In this document: positions 7,784-15,931 of the stretch, one piece after another
How the letters are laid out: every line of letters starts with the position of its first letter
Position numbering within the stretch: position 1 is the stretch's first letter
Assembly: GCF_003426775.1 (NCBI RefSeq)
Contig: NZ_QJUG01000059.1
Span: 1 to 41,299, forward strand
Reading direction: 5' to 3'
DNA: 41,299 nucleotides
From: Allorhizocola rhizosphaerae
Lineage (GTDB): Bacteria > Actinomycetota > Actinomycetes > Mycobacteriales > Micromonosporaceae
Position numbers and translations under genes: made by a program
Notes under the pieces: generated by a model
Told to the model about the DNA's origin: nothing
Database searches by the model: none
The model's input: only the letters and a program-made list of their open reading frames with translations

Positions 7784-9163
7784 ATGCCCGCGGACCGCAT
7801 CGACTCCGTTGTCAGCCTGGCCAAGCGCCGGGGTTTCGTCTTCCCGTCCAGTGAGATCTACGGCGGGACGAGGTCCGCGTGGGACTACGGACCACTGGGC
7901 GTCGAGCTCAAGGAAAACGTGCGCAAGCAGTGGTGGCGCTCGATGGTGCAGTCGCGCGACGACATTGTGGGCATCGACTCGGCCGTGATCCTGGCCCGCC
8001 AGGTGTGGGAGGCCTCCGGCCACATCGCCGAGTTCGTCGACCCGCTGACCGAGTGCACCAACTGCCACAAGCGTTTCCGCGCCGACCATCTCGAAGAGGC
8101 GTTCCTGGCCAAAAAGCCCGACGGCGTGTTCAAGCTGTCCGAGCTGAACTGCCCCAACTGCGGCAACAAGGGCACGTTCACCGAGCCGCGCATGTTCAAC
8201 GGGCTGATGAAGACCTATCTCGGCGCGGTCGAGAGCGAGGAGGGCCTGCACTACCTGCGGCCCGAGACCGCGCAGGGCATCTTCGTGAACTACAAGAACG
8301 TGGAGACCACGGCGCGGATGAAGCCACCGTTCGGCATCGCGCAGGTGGGCAAGAGCTTCCGCAACGAAATCACCCCGGGCAACTTCATCTTCCGCACGCG
8401 CGAGTTCGAGCAGATGGAGATGGAGTTTTTCGTGGAGCCGGGCACCGACGAGCAGTGGCACGAATACTGGCTCAGCGAGCGCTGGAAGTGGTACCTCAAT
8501 CTGGGTATCAAAGAAGAAAATCTGCGCTTCTATGAGCATCCCAAAGAGAAGCTGTCCCACTATTCCAAACGCACCGTGGACATCGAGTATCGGTTCCAGT
8601 TCGGCGGGACGGAATTCTCCGAACTCGAAGGCATCGCCAACCGCACCGATTTCGACCTGTCCACGCACACCAAGCACTCCGGTGTTGATCTGTCCTATTT
8701 CGACCAGTCGAAGAACGAGCGCTGGACGCCCTACGTCATCGAGCCCGCGGCCGGCCTGACCCGAGCGGTGCTCGCGTTCCTGCTTGAGGCCTACGACGAG
8801 GACGAGGCGCCCAACACCAAGGGCGGCGTCGACAAGCGCACGGTGATGCGGTTCGACAAGCGCCTCGCGCCGGTGAAGGTCGCGGTGCTGCCACTGTCCA
8901 GAAACGAGCAGCTCTCGCCGAAGGCGCGCGAGCTGGCCGCGACCCTGCGCACCCGGTGGAACGTGGACTTCGACGACGCCCAGGCGATCGGGCGGCGCTA
9001 CCGCCGGCAGGACGAGATCGGCACGCCCTACTGCGTGACGGTCGACTTCGACACGCTTGAGGACAACGCGGTGACGGTCCGGGACCGGGACACCATGGCG
9101 CAGGAGCGGGTGTCACTCGACCAGGTGGAGCACTACCTGTGGGAGCGGCTGCCAGGCTGCTAG
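7784..9163 (+). CDS. glyS: Glycyl-tRNA synthetase, alpha2 type
   Basis: A 459-residue class II synthetase that charges tRNA-Gly. The N-terminus [18 protein letters not shown] is characteristic of the homodimeric enzyme. Zinc-ribbon motifs CTNC (91-94) and CPNC (123-126) are intact. Motif 2 is seen in [25 protein letters not shown] and motif 3 near [14 protein letters not shown]. The C-terminal anticodon-binding domain (from about residue 360, [16 protein letters not shown]) is complete. ATG 7784 follows a GGAAGGAG ribosome site. The 77-base upstream gap is too short for a T-box leader and I see none. It is a housekeeping anchor in an otherwise accessory-looking window. Confidence 0.96.
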   Translation: MPADRIDSVVSLAKRRGFVFPSSEIYGGTRSAWDYGPLGVELKENVRKQWWRSMVQSRDDIVGIDSAVILARQVWEASGHIAEFVDPLTECTNCHKRFRADHLEEAFLAKKPDGVFKLSELNCPNCGNKGTFTEPRMFNGLMKTYLGAVESEEGLHYLRPETAQGIFVNYKNVETTARMKPPFGIAQVGKSFRNEITPGNFIFRTREFEQMEMEFFVEPGTDEQWHEYWLSERWKWYLNLGIKEENLRFYEHPKEKLSHYSKRTVDIEYRFQFGGTEFSELEGIANRTDFDLSTHTKHSGVDLSYFDQSKNERWTPYVIEPAAGLTRAVLAFLLEAYDEDEAPNTKGGVDKRTVMRFDKRLAPVKVAVLPLSRNEQLSPKARELAATLRTRWNVDFDDAQAIGRRYRRQDEIGTPYCVTVDFDTLEDNAVTVRDRDTMAQERVSLDQVEHYLWERLPGC

Positions 9164-9207
9164 TGACAGGTTAGAGGATCGACATGTGCCACTAGGGTCT
9201 GTACTTT

Positions 9208-9699
9208 GTGGACATGGCGAAGAACCGAACAGTAGCCGGTGCCGGAACCCTCGCCACCGCTGCGCTCGTCCTGCTCTTTGGCAACCAGCCAATGACCGAG
9301 TGGGTGGGCAACCATGCCACCAATCCCGACAGCGCATGGGATTGGTTTCTTCGGACACTGACGTGGCCGCGCTGGGCCGTCGGGCCGACCGACGGCGGCG
9401 GCGACGCCATGCGTCGGTTGCTCGCAGACGACCTGCGGGCGATCCTGCTGGTCGCATTCGTGGCGATCATCCTCGCGGTGGTCGCCAAGACGGTTTCGGG
9501 GGGCGTCGGCGGCTTCTTCCTGGGTTGGTCGGCAGTCGTGTTCGGGTCGGCCCTCGCGGCCTTCCTCACGGCGTTCATCGTGTCCAACCCGTCCATCCTC
9601 AACGCATTCCAGGTGGCGGCGGCGGGATCGGCCTACGGGCTGTTCGTCGGCTGGATCGTTGGTGCTGTCACGGCCGGTGCCAAGGGCACCGGATCCTAG
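9208..9699 (+). CDS. Hypothetical membrane protein
   Basis: A 163-residue protein with about four hydrophobic helices (roughly residues 9-24, 77-92, 98-118 and 137-156), and an aromatic soluble segment between the first and second (WDWFLRTLTWPRWAVGPTD). No family is recognised. The start is GTG 9208 or the in-frame ATG 9214; TAGGGT at 9193-9198 may be the -10. The stop overlaps that of the convergent Clp-N gene in a shared CTAG (9696-9699). Confidence 0.7.
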   Translation: MDMAKNRTVAGAGTLATAALVLLFGNQPMTEWVGNHATNPDSAWDWFLRTLTWPRWAVGPTDGGGDAMRRLLADDLRAILLVAFVAIILAVVAKTVSGGVGGFFLGWSAVVFGSALAAFLTAFIVSNPSILNAFQVAAAGSAYGLFVGWIVGAVTAGAKGTGS

Positions 9700-10262
9700 T
9701 TCTCCTTGTGCGCCTTGGGAATCGCGGCGATCGTCTTGGCCCGCAGGTCGGCGAAGTCGAGGCCCGCATCGGCAAGCAGCTTCGCCGCGAGTCCCTTGCC
9801 CTCGCGCAGCAGGCCGAGCAGGATGTGCTCGGTGCCGATGTGTTTGTGCTTGAGCGCGAGGGCCTCGCGCAGCGACAGCTCGAGCACCACCTTTGCCCTC
9901 GGGGTGAACCGGCCACCGAGGTAGCGCTTGCGTAGCAGGCCGTGCCGCTCCTCGTGCGGGACATCCTCATCCAGCGCTCCCGGGCCGAACGTCTCCTCTA
10001 TCTTGGCGCGCACCACGTTCAGGTCGATGCCGATGGACTCCAGCGCGTGAGCGTCCAATGTGGGCGGACAGGCGACCGCGGCCCGGATCTTTTGCGCGTC
10101 AAGCCCTTGCGCCCGCAGCACGTCGTGTGCGATGCCGCCGCCCAGGGCCAGGATCGCCAGCAGGAGGTGCTCGGTGCCCACGTGCTTGTGGCCCATCTCG
10201 TTGGCCAGATCCTGTGCTCCCTTGACGACGAGCCGTGACCTGTCGGTGAACCGTTCGAACAT
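9696..10262 (-). CDS. Stand-alone Clp N-domain protein
   Basis: A 188-residue protein made of two Clp_N repeats, the module found at the N-terminus of ClpA/ClpC, but with no AAA+ ATPase domain. The repeats are visible as HKHVGTEHLLLAIL (about 26-39) and HKHIGTEHILLGLL (139-152), separated by a linker with DEDVPHEERHGLL. Such proteins can bind substrates or adaptors without unfolding them. Its ATG at 10262 shares one base with the TAA of the upstream HTH gene, so translation is coupled. Coupling and the autoregulatory-looking promoter suggest that the Clp-N protein modulates, or is delivered with, the small repressor. A competitor or anti-adaptor for ClpC is another possibility. Confidence 0.9.
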   Translation of the reverse strand: MFERFTDRSRLVVKGAQDLANEMGHKHVGTEHLLLAILALGGGIAHDVLRAQGLDAQKIRAAVACPPTLDAHALESIGIDLNVVRAKIEETFGPGALDEDVPHEERHGLLRKRYLGGRFTPRAKVVLELSLREALALKHKHIGTEHILLGLLREGKGLAAKLLADAGLDFADLRAKTIAAIPKAHKEN

Positions 10263-10483
10263 TATCTGTCCCCTCGCCCCCGGGCGTGCTTCTTGTGCAC
10301 GGCCTGCTTGCTGACCTGAAGCGCGTCGGCGATCTCCTGCCACGACCAGCCGAGCTCGCGCGCGTGCCGCACCTGAAGCGCCTCAAGCTTTTCGAGCAGG
10401 TTGCGCAGGGCCACCACTGCCCGCAGCCCGATCTTGGGATCGGCGCTTCCGGCCGCGGTGGCGAGATCCTTCGCTTCGCTCAT
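10262..10483 (-). CDS. Small helix-turn-helix regulator
   Basis: A 73-residue protein: an N-terminal helix with LRAVVALRNLLEKLEALQVRHA and a C-terminal helix-turn-helix, GWSWQEIADALQVSKQAVHKKH (about residues 45-66), ending in a basic tail. It is all DNA-binding and dimerisation with no sensor domain, so a signal probably comes from the coupled Clp-N protein. The start is ATG 10483, seven bases after a TATGTT -10; earlier ATG and TTG codons lie inside the operator/promoter. Two perfect palindromes covering the -35 and -10 argue for autorepression. Confidence 0.82.
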   Translation of the reverse strand: MSEAKDLATAAGSADPKIGLRAVVALRNLLEKLEALQVRHARELGWSWQEIADALQVSKQAVHKKHARGRGDR

Positions 10484-10487
10484 GCTT

Positions 10488-10530
10488 GTCAACATACGTT
10501 GACGAGACGAGTTTGTCAACTTGCGTTGAC
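10488..10530 (-). promoter_or_regulatory. Promoter with two palindromic operators (GTCAAC-N4-GTTGAC)
   Basis: Two perfect inverted repeats of the form GTCAAC-N4-GTTGAC lie at 10488-10503 and 10515-10530, with centres 27 bases apart. On the minus strand the distal copy overlaps TTGACA (10514-10519) and the proximal copy overlaps TATGTT (10491-10496); the two hexamers are exactly 17 bases apart. This is a near-consensus promoter with each element inside an operator, reading into the HTH/Clp-N pair as a leaderless message starting at 10483. Confidence 0.8.
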
Positions 10531-10670
10531 GACTTGAACTCGGTTGGACCTCCGCCGCTGCGAGGCATTCAGCACACCGAGACCCGATACTTGGCCGGGG
10601 CCTCGGTCACGCGCTGGTAGAAGGGCGCGCCGCCGGAGATATGGCAACGGTCATATCGAGCGATGCCATG

Positions 10671-10682
10671 CTCTGATCAGAG
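10671..10682. other. 12-bp perfect palindrome upstream of coiled-coil gene
   Basis: CTCTGATCAGAG is a perfect palindrome 34 bases before the GTG at 10716 and about 22 bases upstream of its presumed -10 element, so it could be an operator near the -35 region. There is no second copy in the intergenic region. It could be chance. Confidence 0.3.
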
Positions 10683-10703
10683 ACAACACAACCCATCCTC
10701 GAC

Positions 10704-10709
10704 TATCGT
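10704..10709 (+). promoter_or_regulatory. -10 element, leaderless start
   Basis: TATCGT ends six bases before GTG 10716. No ribosome-binding sequence is seen, which fits a leaderless message. Confidence 0.35.
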
Positions 10710-10715
10710 CGATGC

Positions 10716-11405
10716 GTGTTCCCTGCCCAGGCGCTGGTGTGGATCTGGACCGGCCTCGGGGTCTTCGGCGCGCTCGTGCTGGTCCTGTTCGGGATGCTGG
10801 CACGGGCGCAGCGGCGCTCCGAGGACCGGCTGCACGGCGTGCTCGGCCCGCAGAGCCAGGCCGAGCTCGCTCGGGAGGCGCAGGAGCTGGAGATCGTCGC
10901 GGCCGACACGCTGCGCGCGGCCCAGCAGGCGGCCACCGCCCTGGAGCGGGCCGAGGCCGCGCTGGCCGAGGCGGAGCAGGAGCGGGAGCTGGCGTGGCGG
11001 CTGCACTCCGAGGCCGCCATCGCGCTGGAGAAGGCCAACACCGAGCTCGACTCGATGCCGGTCGACGTGGTGCTGCGGGGACCGGAGCAGCGATTCGTCT
11101 CGCAGGCGGCGCGCGACGCCTACCGGCGCGGCGAGCTGACCCTCGAACAGCTGCACGCCGTGTGGCAGCGCCTGGACGGGTGGGACAGCACCATCGACGA
11201 GAAGACACATGAGGTGTCTCGGCTGAGGGCGGAGACTGGTGAGGCTTTTCGCCGGTACCATATGGCATCTGCGGCGGAAAGAGCGGCGCGCAAGGCGGTC
11301 GAGGTCGCCCAGATCGCGGCGCGGGCGCTGCGGCAGGAGGCGACCGACGCGGCGTGCGATGCCGTGCTGGCGCAGATGAGGGTGCAGCGGAGGGGGAAGC
11401 GATGA
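10716..11405 (+). CDS. Membrane-anchored coiled-coil protein
   Basis: A 229-residue protein with one N-terminal membrane helix (about residues 7-28, LVWIWTGLGVFGALVLVLFG) and then almost only charged helix. Heptad-like Ala/Leu/Glu/Arg patterns run from about 45 to 112 (QELEIVAADTLRAAQQAATAL) and again from about 150 to 220, with a break around PVDVVLRGPEQRF. It should sit in the membrane with a cytoplasmic coiled coil. I do not recognise a family. The gene overlaps the following acetyltransferase by four bases (ATGA), so the two are co-translated. Confidence 0.72.
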   Translation: MFPAQALVWIWTGLGVFGALVLVLFGMLARAQRRSEDRLHGVLGPQSQAELAREAQELEIVAADTLRAAQQAATALERAEAALAEAEQERELAWRLHSEAAIALEKANTELDSMPVDVVLRGPEQRFVSQAARDAYRRGELTLEQLHAVWQRLDGWDSTIDEKTHEVSRLRAETGEAFRRYHMASAAERAARKAVEVAQIAARALRQEATDAACDAVLAQMRVQRRGKR

Positions 11406-11884
11406 GCGTGCTGCGCGGGGAGCTGGTCACGTTGCGTCCCGTCACCGCAGAAGACGTGCCCGCGCTGTCGGCGATCCGCAACTCGCCGGAGGTCGTCGCG
11501 CGCTGGTCCGAGGGCCACCTTTACGACGAAGACGCCGAGGTCTACCTCATCGAGCACGCGGGCCGGGTGGCCGGCCTGATCCAGTGCAGCGAGGAGGACG
11601 ACCCGATGTACCGGCACGCGGGCATCGACCTCTATGTCGATCCAGCGTTGCACGGCAAGGGAATCGGGACGGACGCCGTGCGCACGCTCGCCCGGCACCT
11701 GATCCACGATCGCGGCCACCACCGGCTGGTGATAGACCCGGCGGCCGACAACGCGGCGGCCATCCGGGCCTACGGCAAGGTGGGTTTCAAGCCGGTCGGC
11801 GTGATGCGCCAATACGAGCGCGGCGCCGACGGGCGATGGCACGACGGACTGCTGATGGACCTGCTGGCCGACGAGCTCTCGTGA
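11402..11884 (+). CDS. GNAT-family N-acetyltransferase
   Basis: A 160-residue GNAT enzyme. The acetyl-CoA pyrophosphate-binding motif A is in DPALHGKGIGTDAVRTL (about residues 81-97, loop H-G-K-G-I-G). It is followed by motif B with NAAAIRAYGKVGFKPVGVMRQYERG, the pattern of RimJ/RimL and AAC(6')-type members. The N-terminus GELVTLRPVTAEDVPAL is the usual first strand and helix. The substrate (an amine on a protein, small molecule or aminoglycoside) cannot be decided. ATG 11402 overlaps the stop of the coiled-coil gene. Confidence 0.86.
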   Translation: MSVLRGELVTLRPVTAEDVPALSAIRNSPEVVARWSEGHLYDEDAEVYLIEHAGRVAGLIQCSEEDDPMYRHAGIDLYVDPALHGKGIGTDAVRTLARHLIHDRGHHRLVIDPAADNAAAIRAYGKVGFKPVGVMRQYERGADGRWHDGLLMDLLADELS

Positions 11885-11945
11885 GCGCATCGCCGGCGTG
11901 CTTCGCCTCGATGTGGGCGACCCGCCTGGCCGTGTCGCTCGCAGA

Positions 11946-11960
11946 CCGCGACCGTCGCGG
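11946..11960. terminator. GC hairpin between convergent genes
   Basis: CCGCGA (11946-11951) pairs with TCGCGG (11955-11960) around a 3-base loop in the 100-base gap between the acetyltransferase and the convergent siderophore-interacting protein. There is no T-run. It could serve as a two-way terminator. Confidence 0.3.
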
Positions 11961-11984
11961 GCCGGTCCGCGGCACGTGGCATCG

Positions 11985-12857
11985 TCAGTCCATCGGTTCC
12001 GCGTGACCCAGCCGCCAGTAGCCCATCAGCGCGACGCCGCGACGGTCGAGTCCGCGCTCGCCGATCAGGTGGCGTCGCAACGTTTTCACGATGCCCGCCT
12101 CGCCTGCCAGCCACACGTAGGCGGGCCCGGCGATCTCGTCGGGCACCTCCCAGGGCAGGGGATCGGCTTCCTCAAGCGACGCCGGATCGTGTTGTGGCAG
12201 CAGGGCCTCGGCGGCATCAACGACGGCGGGGACGAGCCGTGTGCCCGGCCGCTCGTGGCCTCGCGCGTGCCATCGCAGCCGCACGCTCGGCGGCGTGTGC
12301 AGCGGCAGGAAGTCGTCCTCGTGTGGCACTTCGATAACGACGACACCGTCCATTCCGGAAGGCATGCGCTCCAAAATGGACGAGATGGCGGGCACGGCGG
12401 TCTCGTCGCCCGCGAGCAGCACGGTCTTCACCGACTCCGGTGGGCGGAACTCAAGCCCGCCGTGCGGGCCGTCGAAGCGTGAGTCCGGGCCGATGAGCCC
12501 CAGTTTATCGCTGATCTGTGCGGATTCGGCCCATCGCGCGGCCGGGCCGTTGCCGCCGGCGTGCAGCACGAAGTCGACGTCCACCTCGGACGGTCGCACC
12601 GAACGCACCGTGTAGGTCCGAATTGGATTGCGCCGCTCGTCGGGCAGCGCCCGCCATTGCGCGTGCCAGTCCTCACCGGTCGGCAGGTGCGCCACGCCCA
12701 CCCCGGGCAACGGCAGCACCACCTTGATCCGCTGGTCGAACCCGTTGTCGGCGAACGTCTCCAGGTCGTCACCGCCGAACGTGACCCGCAGGAAGGTCGG
12801 GCTCAGCCGCCGCAGCCGCGTCACCTCCACCGCGAAAAGCCGCCAAGGCGCTATCAA
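11985..12857 (-). CDS. Siderophore-interacting protein (FAD ferric-siderophore reductase)
   Basis: A 290-residue SIP/ViuB-family flavoprotein that reduces ferric siderophore in the cytoplasm to release iron. The FAD-binding signature R-x-Y-(T/S)-x-R is RTYTVR at 80-85, and the segment LLAGDETAVPAISSIL matches the NAD(P)H-domain signature of the family. The C-terminus GVALMGYWRLGHAEPMD is typical. The start is TTG 12857, with AGGAGG seven to twelve bases upstream; TTG overlaps the permease stop in a TTGA (12854-12857). It is the last gene of the importer operon. A much longer upstream frame is a shadow of the permease gene. Confidence 0.93.
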   Translation of the reverse strand: MIAPWRLFAVEVTRLRRLSPTFLRVTFGGDDLETFADNGFDQRIKVVLPLPGVGVAHLPTGEDWHAQWRALPDERRNPIRTYTVRSVRPSEVDVDFVLHAGGNGPAARWAESAQISDKLGLIGPDSRFDGPHGGLEFRPPESVKTVLLAGDETAVPAISSILERMPSGMDGVVVIEVPHEDDFLPLHTPPSVRLRWHARGHERPGTRLVPAVVDAAEALLPQHDPASLEEADPLPWEVPDEIAGPAYVWLAGEAGIVKTLRRHLIGERGLDRRGVALMGYWRLGHAEPMD

Positions 12858-14947
12858 CTTCTGCCTCCTGTCGTCGTGCGGGACCGCCAAAGCAGCCAGA
12901 TGAAATATGGTGTACCCAGCAGAGCCGTCACGAGTCCGGCCGGGATCTGCGCCGGGGCGATGACCGTGCGCCCGACCGTGTCGGCCAGGCTCACGAGCAC
13001 CGCGCCGAGCAGCCCCGCCACCGGGAGCACGCGTGCGTGCCGCGAGCCGACCATGGCCCGCGCCGCGTGCGGCGCGACCAGCCCGACAAACCCGACCACA
13101 CCCACGGCCGAAACCGCCGTCGACGTGAGCAGGGCCGCCCCGCCCAGCGCGAGCAGCCGCGCCTTCTCCAAAGGCACGCCCAGCACGCGCGGTGTGTCGT
13201 CGTCGAGCGCGAGCACGTCGAGCTCGTTCCGTCCTAAGGCGACGATCGGGATGACCACGGCCAGCGCCACCGCCACGGGCAGCACCTGCATGGGAGTGCG
13301 GCCATAGGTGGAGCCCGACAGCCAGGTGAGCGCCTTGCCCGTGTTCCACGGGTCGAACGCCACGATGATGAACGTGATGACGGCGAAGCATCCGGCCCAC
13401 ACGCCGACGCCCACCAGCACGAGCCTGTCCGAGTTGAGCCCGCCGCGCCATGACAGTCCATAAACGACGGCGAACGCGAGCAATGCACCGGCACCGGCCG
13501 CGCCCGATATCGCGGCGATGCCGGCCAGGGGCACGAACGTCAGCAGGGCCACCGCGCCGACGCCCGCACCGGCCGTGATGCCCAGCAAACCGGGCTCGGC
13601 CAACGGGTTGCGGCACACGGCCTGTACGACGGTGCCCGCGATCGCGAGCGCTGCGCCGGCTGTGATGGCCGCCAGCACGCGCGGGTACCGCTGGTCGAGC
13701 ACGAACGTCAGCGCCCGCCCGGTCCGGCCCTGCAGCCAGTTCATGACATCGCCGGTCAGCAGCCACGTGTCCCCGGCGAGCATTCCGAGCACGAGAGCTC
13801 CACATAGGACGGACACGAGAACGATGGTGACGGCGAGGAAGGTTCCTCTGCTCCTCACGGGGGCGTGCTGGCGCCCCGGGCGGGAGTCGCGCTGCCGCCG
13901 CGCGAGCGCGATCAGCACGATGGACCCGAACAGGGTGGTCACCACGCCCGTCGGGATGTCCACGCCGCCCTGCCCGCCGAGCACCGCGCGCAGGATGATG
14001 TCGGAGCCGAGCACGATGCCCACGCCGACGATCGCCGACATGGGCAGCAGCGCGCGATGCTTGTGCACGCCCATCAGCCGGACTATCACGGGCGCGCACA
14101 GCCCCACGAACCCGACCGGTCCGACCAGCGTGACGGCGGCGGCCGAGAGCAGCACGGCCAGCAGCGTGATCTGCAGGCGCGTCCATCGCACGTTGACACC
14201 TAGTGTGGACGCTGTGTCGTCGCCGAGGGCCAGCAGGTCCAGTCGGCGTCCTAACGCGACAGTGAGCACGACTCCGGCGCCGACGACCGGTGCCATCTGG
14301 CGCACCGCCACCAAGTCGGTCTGGACCAACGATCCGTTACCCCAGGCGAACAGCCCGATGGTCGCCTGCTCGTACAACAGCAGGAGAAGGGTTGTCACCG
14401 CGGCGAGGGCGAGAGCGCTGGCCGATCCCGCGAGGATCAGCCGGGTCGGACCCTCGCGCCCGCCCGACGACAGTGCCATCACCAGCCCGGCCGCGCCGAG
14501 CCCGCCAACAAACGCGAGCCCACCGGCCGGAAGGACGGGCAGCGACAGGCCGAACGCCGCCGCCGTGACGACCGCCAAATGCGCGCCCGCGTTGACCGCC
14601 AGCGTGTCGGGCGAGGCCAACGGGTTGCGGGCCAGCGACTGGAACGCACCGCCGGCGACGCCCAGTGCCACGCCGACCACGAGCCCGGCGAGCATGCGCG
14701 GCAGCCGCGACGCGACCAGCACGCGCGCCGCCTCCTCGCTGCCCCCGCCGAACATCAGTCCAATCAGGTCGGTCGCGCCCACCGCGGACGTGCCCTGAGT
14801 AAGGTGCACGGCGGCGAGCACGACCACAGCCAGTCCCGCCAACAGGAAGGCTCTAATTCCAGCAGCGGGGGAGGTTGAACGCTTCGCGATCAACCTCCCC
14901 CGCGCAAGATCACGGCTTCGCCTGAACAGAGTGGAACCCTTTCTCAA
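12854..14947 (-). CDS. Fused double FecCD siderophore permease
   Basis: A 697-residue protein consisting of two complete FecCD permeases in tandem (about residues 35-355 and 370-690), as in FhuB. Each half has the family motifs: SRLPRMLAGLVVGVALGVAG and LARNPLASPDTLAVNAGA in the first, QRYPRVLAAITAGAALAIAG and CRNPLAEPGLLGITAGAG in the second, and each ends with a GPVGFVGLCAP / GVVGFVGLVAP segment. One polypeptide therefore supplies both membrane subunits. The start is probably TTG 14947, overlapping the stop of the binding-protein gene in TTGA, the same coupling seen at its own 3' end. Confidence 0.92.
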   Translation of the reverse strand: MRKGSTLFRRSRDLARGRLIAKRSTSPAAGIRAFLLAGLAVVVLAAVHLTQGTSAVGATDLIGLMFGGGSEEAARVLVASRLPRMLAGLVVGVALGVAGGAFQSLARNPLASPDTLAVNAGAHLAVVTAAAFGLSLPVLPAGGLAFVGGLGAAGLVMALSSGGREGPTRLILAGSASALALAAVTTLLLLLYEQATIGLFAWGNGSLVQTDLVAVRQMAPVVGAGVVLTVALGRRLDLLALGDDTASTLGVNVRWTRLQITLLAVLLSAAAVTLVGPVGFVGLCAPVIVRLMGVHKHRALLPMSAIVGVGIVLGSDIILRAVLGGQGGVDIPTGVVTTLFGSIVLIALARRQRDSRPGRQHAPVRSRGTFLAVTIVLVSVLCGALVLGMLAGDTWLLTGDVMNWLQGRTGRALTFVLDQRYPRVLAAITAGAALAIAGTVVQAVCRNPLAEPGLLGITAGAGVGAVALLTFVPLAGIAAISGAAGAGALLAFAVVYGLSWRGGLNSDRLVLVGVGVWAGCFAVITFIIVAFDPWNTGKALTWLSGSTYGRTPMQVLPVAVALAVVIPIVALGRNELDVLALDDDTPRVLGVPLEKARLLALGGAALLTSTAVSAVGVVGFVGLVAPHAARAMVGSRHARVLPVAGLLGAVLVSLADTVGRTVIAPAQIPAGLVTALLGTPYFIWLLWRSRTTTGGRS

Positions 14948-15921
14948 GCCGAGAACACCTTCACGAGGTTGTCGATGAACTGCTTACCCGAGGCCGGCCC
15001 GCCAAAGGTCCAGATTCCGTTGGGATTCTTGTGCACCTGCTTGTTCTTCACGAACGTGAACGACTCCCAGATGGGGTTGCCGGCGAGCCCGTTGACGAAC
15101 ACGTCCTCGCCCTCGGAGGCGTTGTAGAGGAAGCGCAGATCGGTGTCCTTTATGGAGCTGAGTCCCTCGACGTCGGTCGCGCCAAGACCCCAGACCTCGT
15201 CCACCTTGCCGTTCCAGGCATTCTTCAGTCCGATTTGGATGCCCAATTGGGAGACCAGCGCGCCCTGCCCGAACATGCGAATGTTGACCGTGCTGCCCTC
15301 CTTCCAGCCGTCGGCCATCACGAACTGCTTGCCCGCCGCGCCCTTGGAAGCCAGCGTCTGCTTGGCCGTGGCGATCGCGGAGTCGAAGTCCGCCAACACG
15401 TTTTTGGCCTGCTCGGTCTTGCCGACCGCGGTGGCGATCAGGTTGAAGTCTTCCCGCATCCGCTCGATGTTGCGGCTCGCGTCGCTGCCCTTCGTGACAA
15501 TGACCGGCACGAACTTCTCCAGCTGCGGGACCAGAGCCGAGTCCCGCTCGGCCTCCATCACCACCAGATCGGGCTGCAGCGCGACAATCGAGTCCACGCT
15601 GGGCTCGTTACGCGTGCCAACATCCTTCACGCTCGGGTCGAGTTTGACCGCGCCGACCCACGCCGCGAAACCCTTGGTGTCGGCCGCGCCCACAGGCATG
15701 ACACCAAGCGAGACAAGCATTTCGGTCTCGCCCCACTCAAGCGAGACCACCTTGCGCGCTGGAGCGCTAAGCTTGATTTCCTTCCCGCGGCTGTCGGTCA
15801 CGGTGACCGGCCCGCCGGCGTTGGCAGAGCCCTCCGGAGCCGGGGTCTCGGTCGTGCCACACGCGCCAAGCACCAACGCGGCAGCAAAAACGGGCACGGC
15901 AAAGCCAAGCCATCTCTTCAT
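14944..15921 (-). CDS. Ferric-siderophore binding lipoprotein
   Basis: A 325-residue cluster A-II (FecB/FhuD-type) binding protein. The lipoprotein signal ends at LGAC (Cys21), so it is anchored outside the membrane. The two lobes are joined by the usual long helix (about 165-195). Typical motifs are APARKVVSLEWGETEMLVSLGV, LQPDLVVME and the C-terminal WTFGGPASGKQFIDNLVKVF. Position in the operon with the ATPase, FecCD permease and SIP indicates uptake of the hydroxamate made by the adjacent NRPS. ATG 15921 has GGAGTTTCC just upstream. Confidence 0.93.
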   Translation of the reverse strand: MKRWLGFAVPVFAAALVLGACGTTETPAPEGSANAGGPVTVTDSRGKEIKLSAPARKVVSLEWGETEMLVSLGVMPVGAADTKGFAAWVGAVKLDPSVKDVGTRNEPSVDSIVALQPDLVVMEAERDSALVPQLEKFVPVIVTKGSDASRNIERMREDFNLIATAVGKTEQAKNVLADFDSAIATAKQTLASKGAAGKQFVMADGWKEGSTVNIRMFGQGALVSQLGIQIGLKNAWNGKVDEVWGLGATDVEGLSSIKDTDLRFLYNASEGEDVFVNGLAGNPIWESFTFVKNKQVHKNPNGIWTFGGPASGKQFIDNLVKVFSA

Positions 15922-15931
15922 GGAAACTCCT

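Noticed and set aside
11985-14186. A single 733-residue reading frame spanning permease and siderophore-interacting protein
   Set aside because: The upstream two thirds is the wrong-frame shadow of the FecCD permease (Arg/Ala/Gly-rich, no fold motifs). The real SIP begins at TTG 12857 behind AGGAGG.
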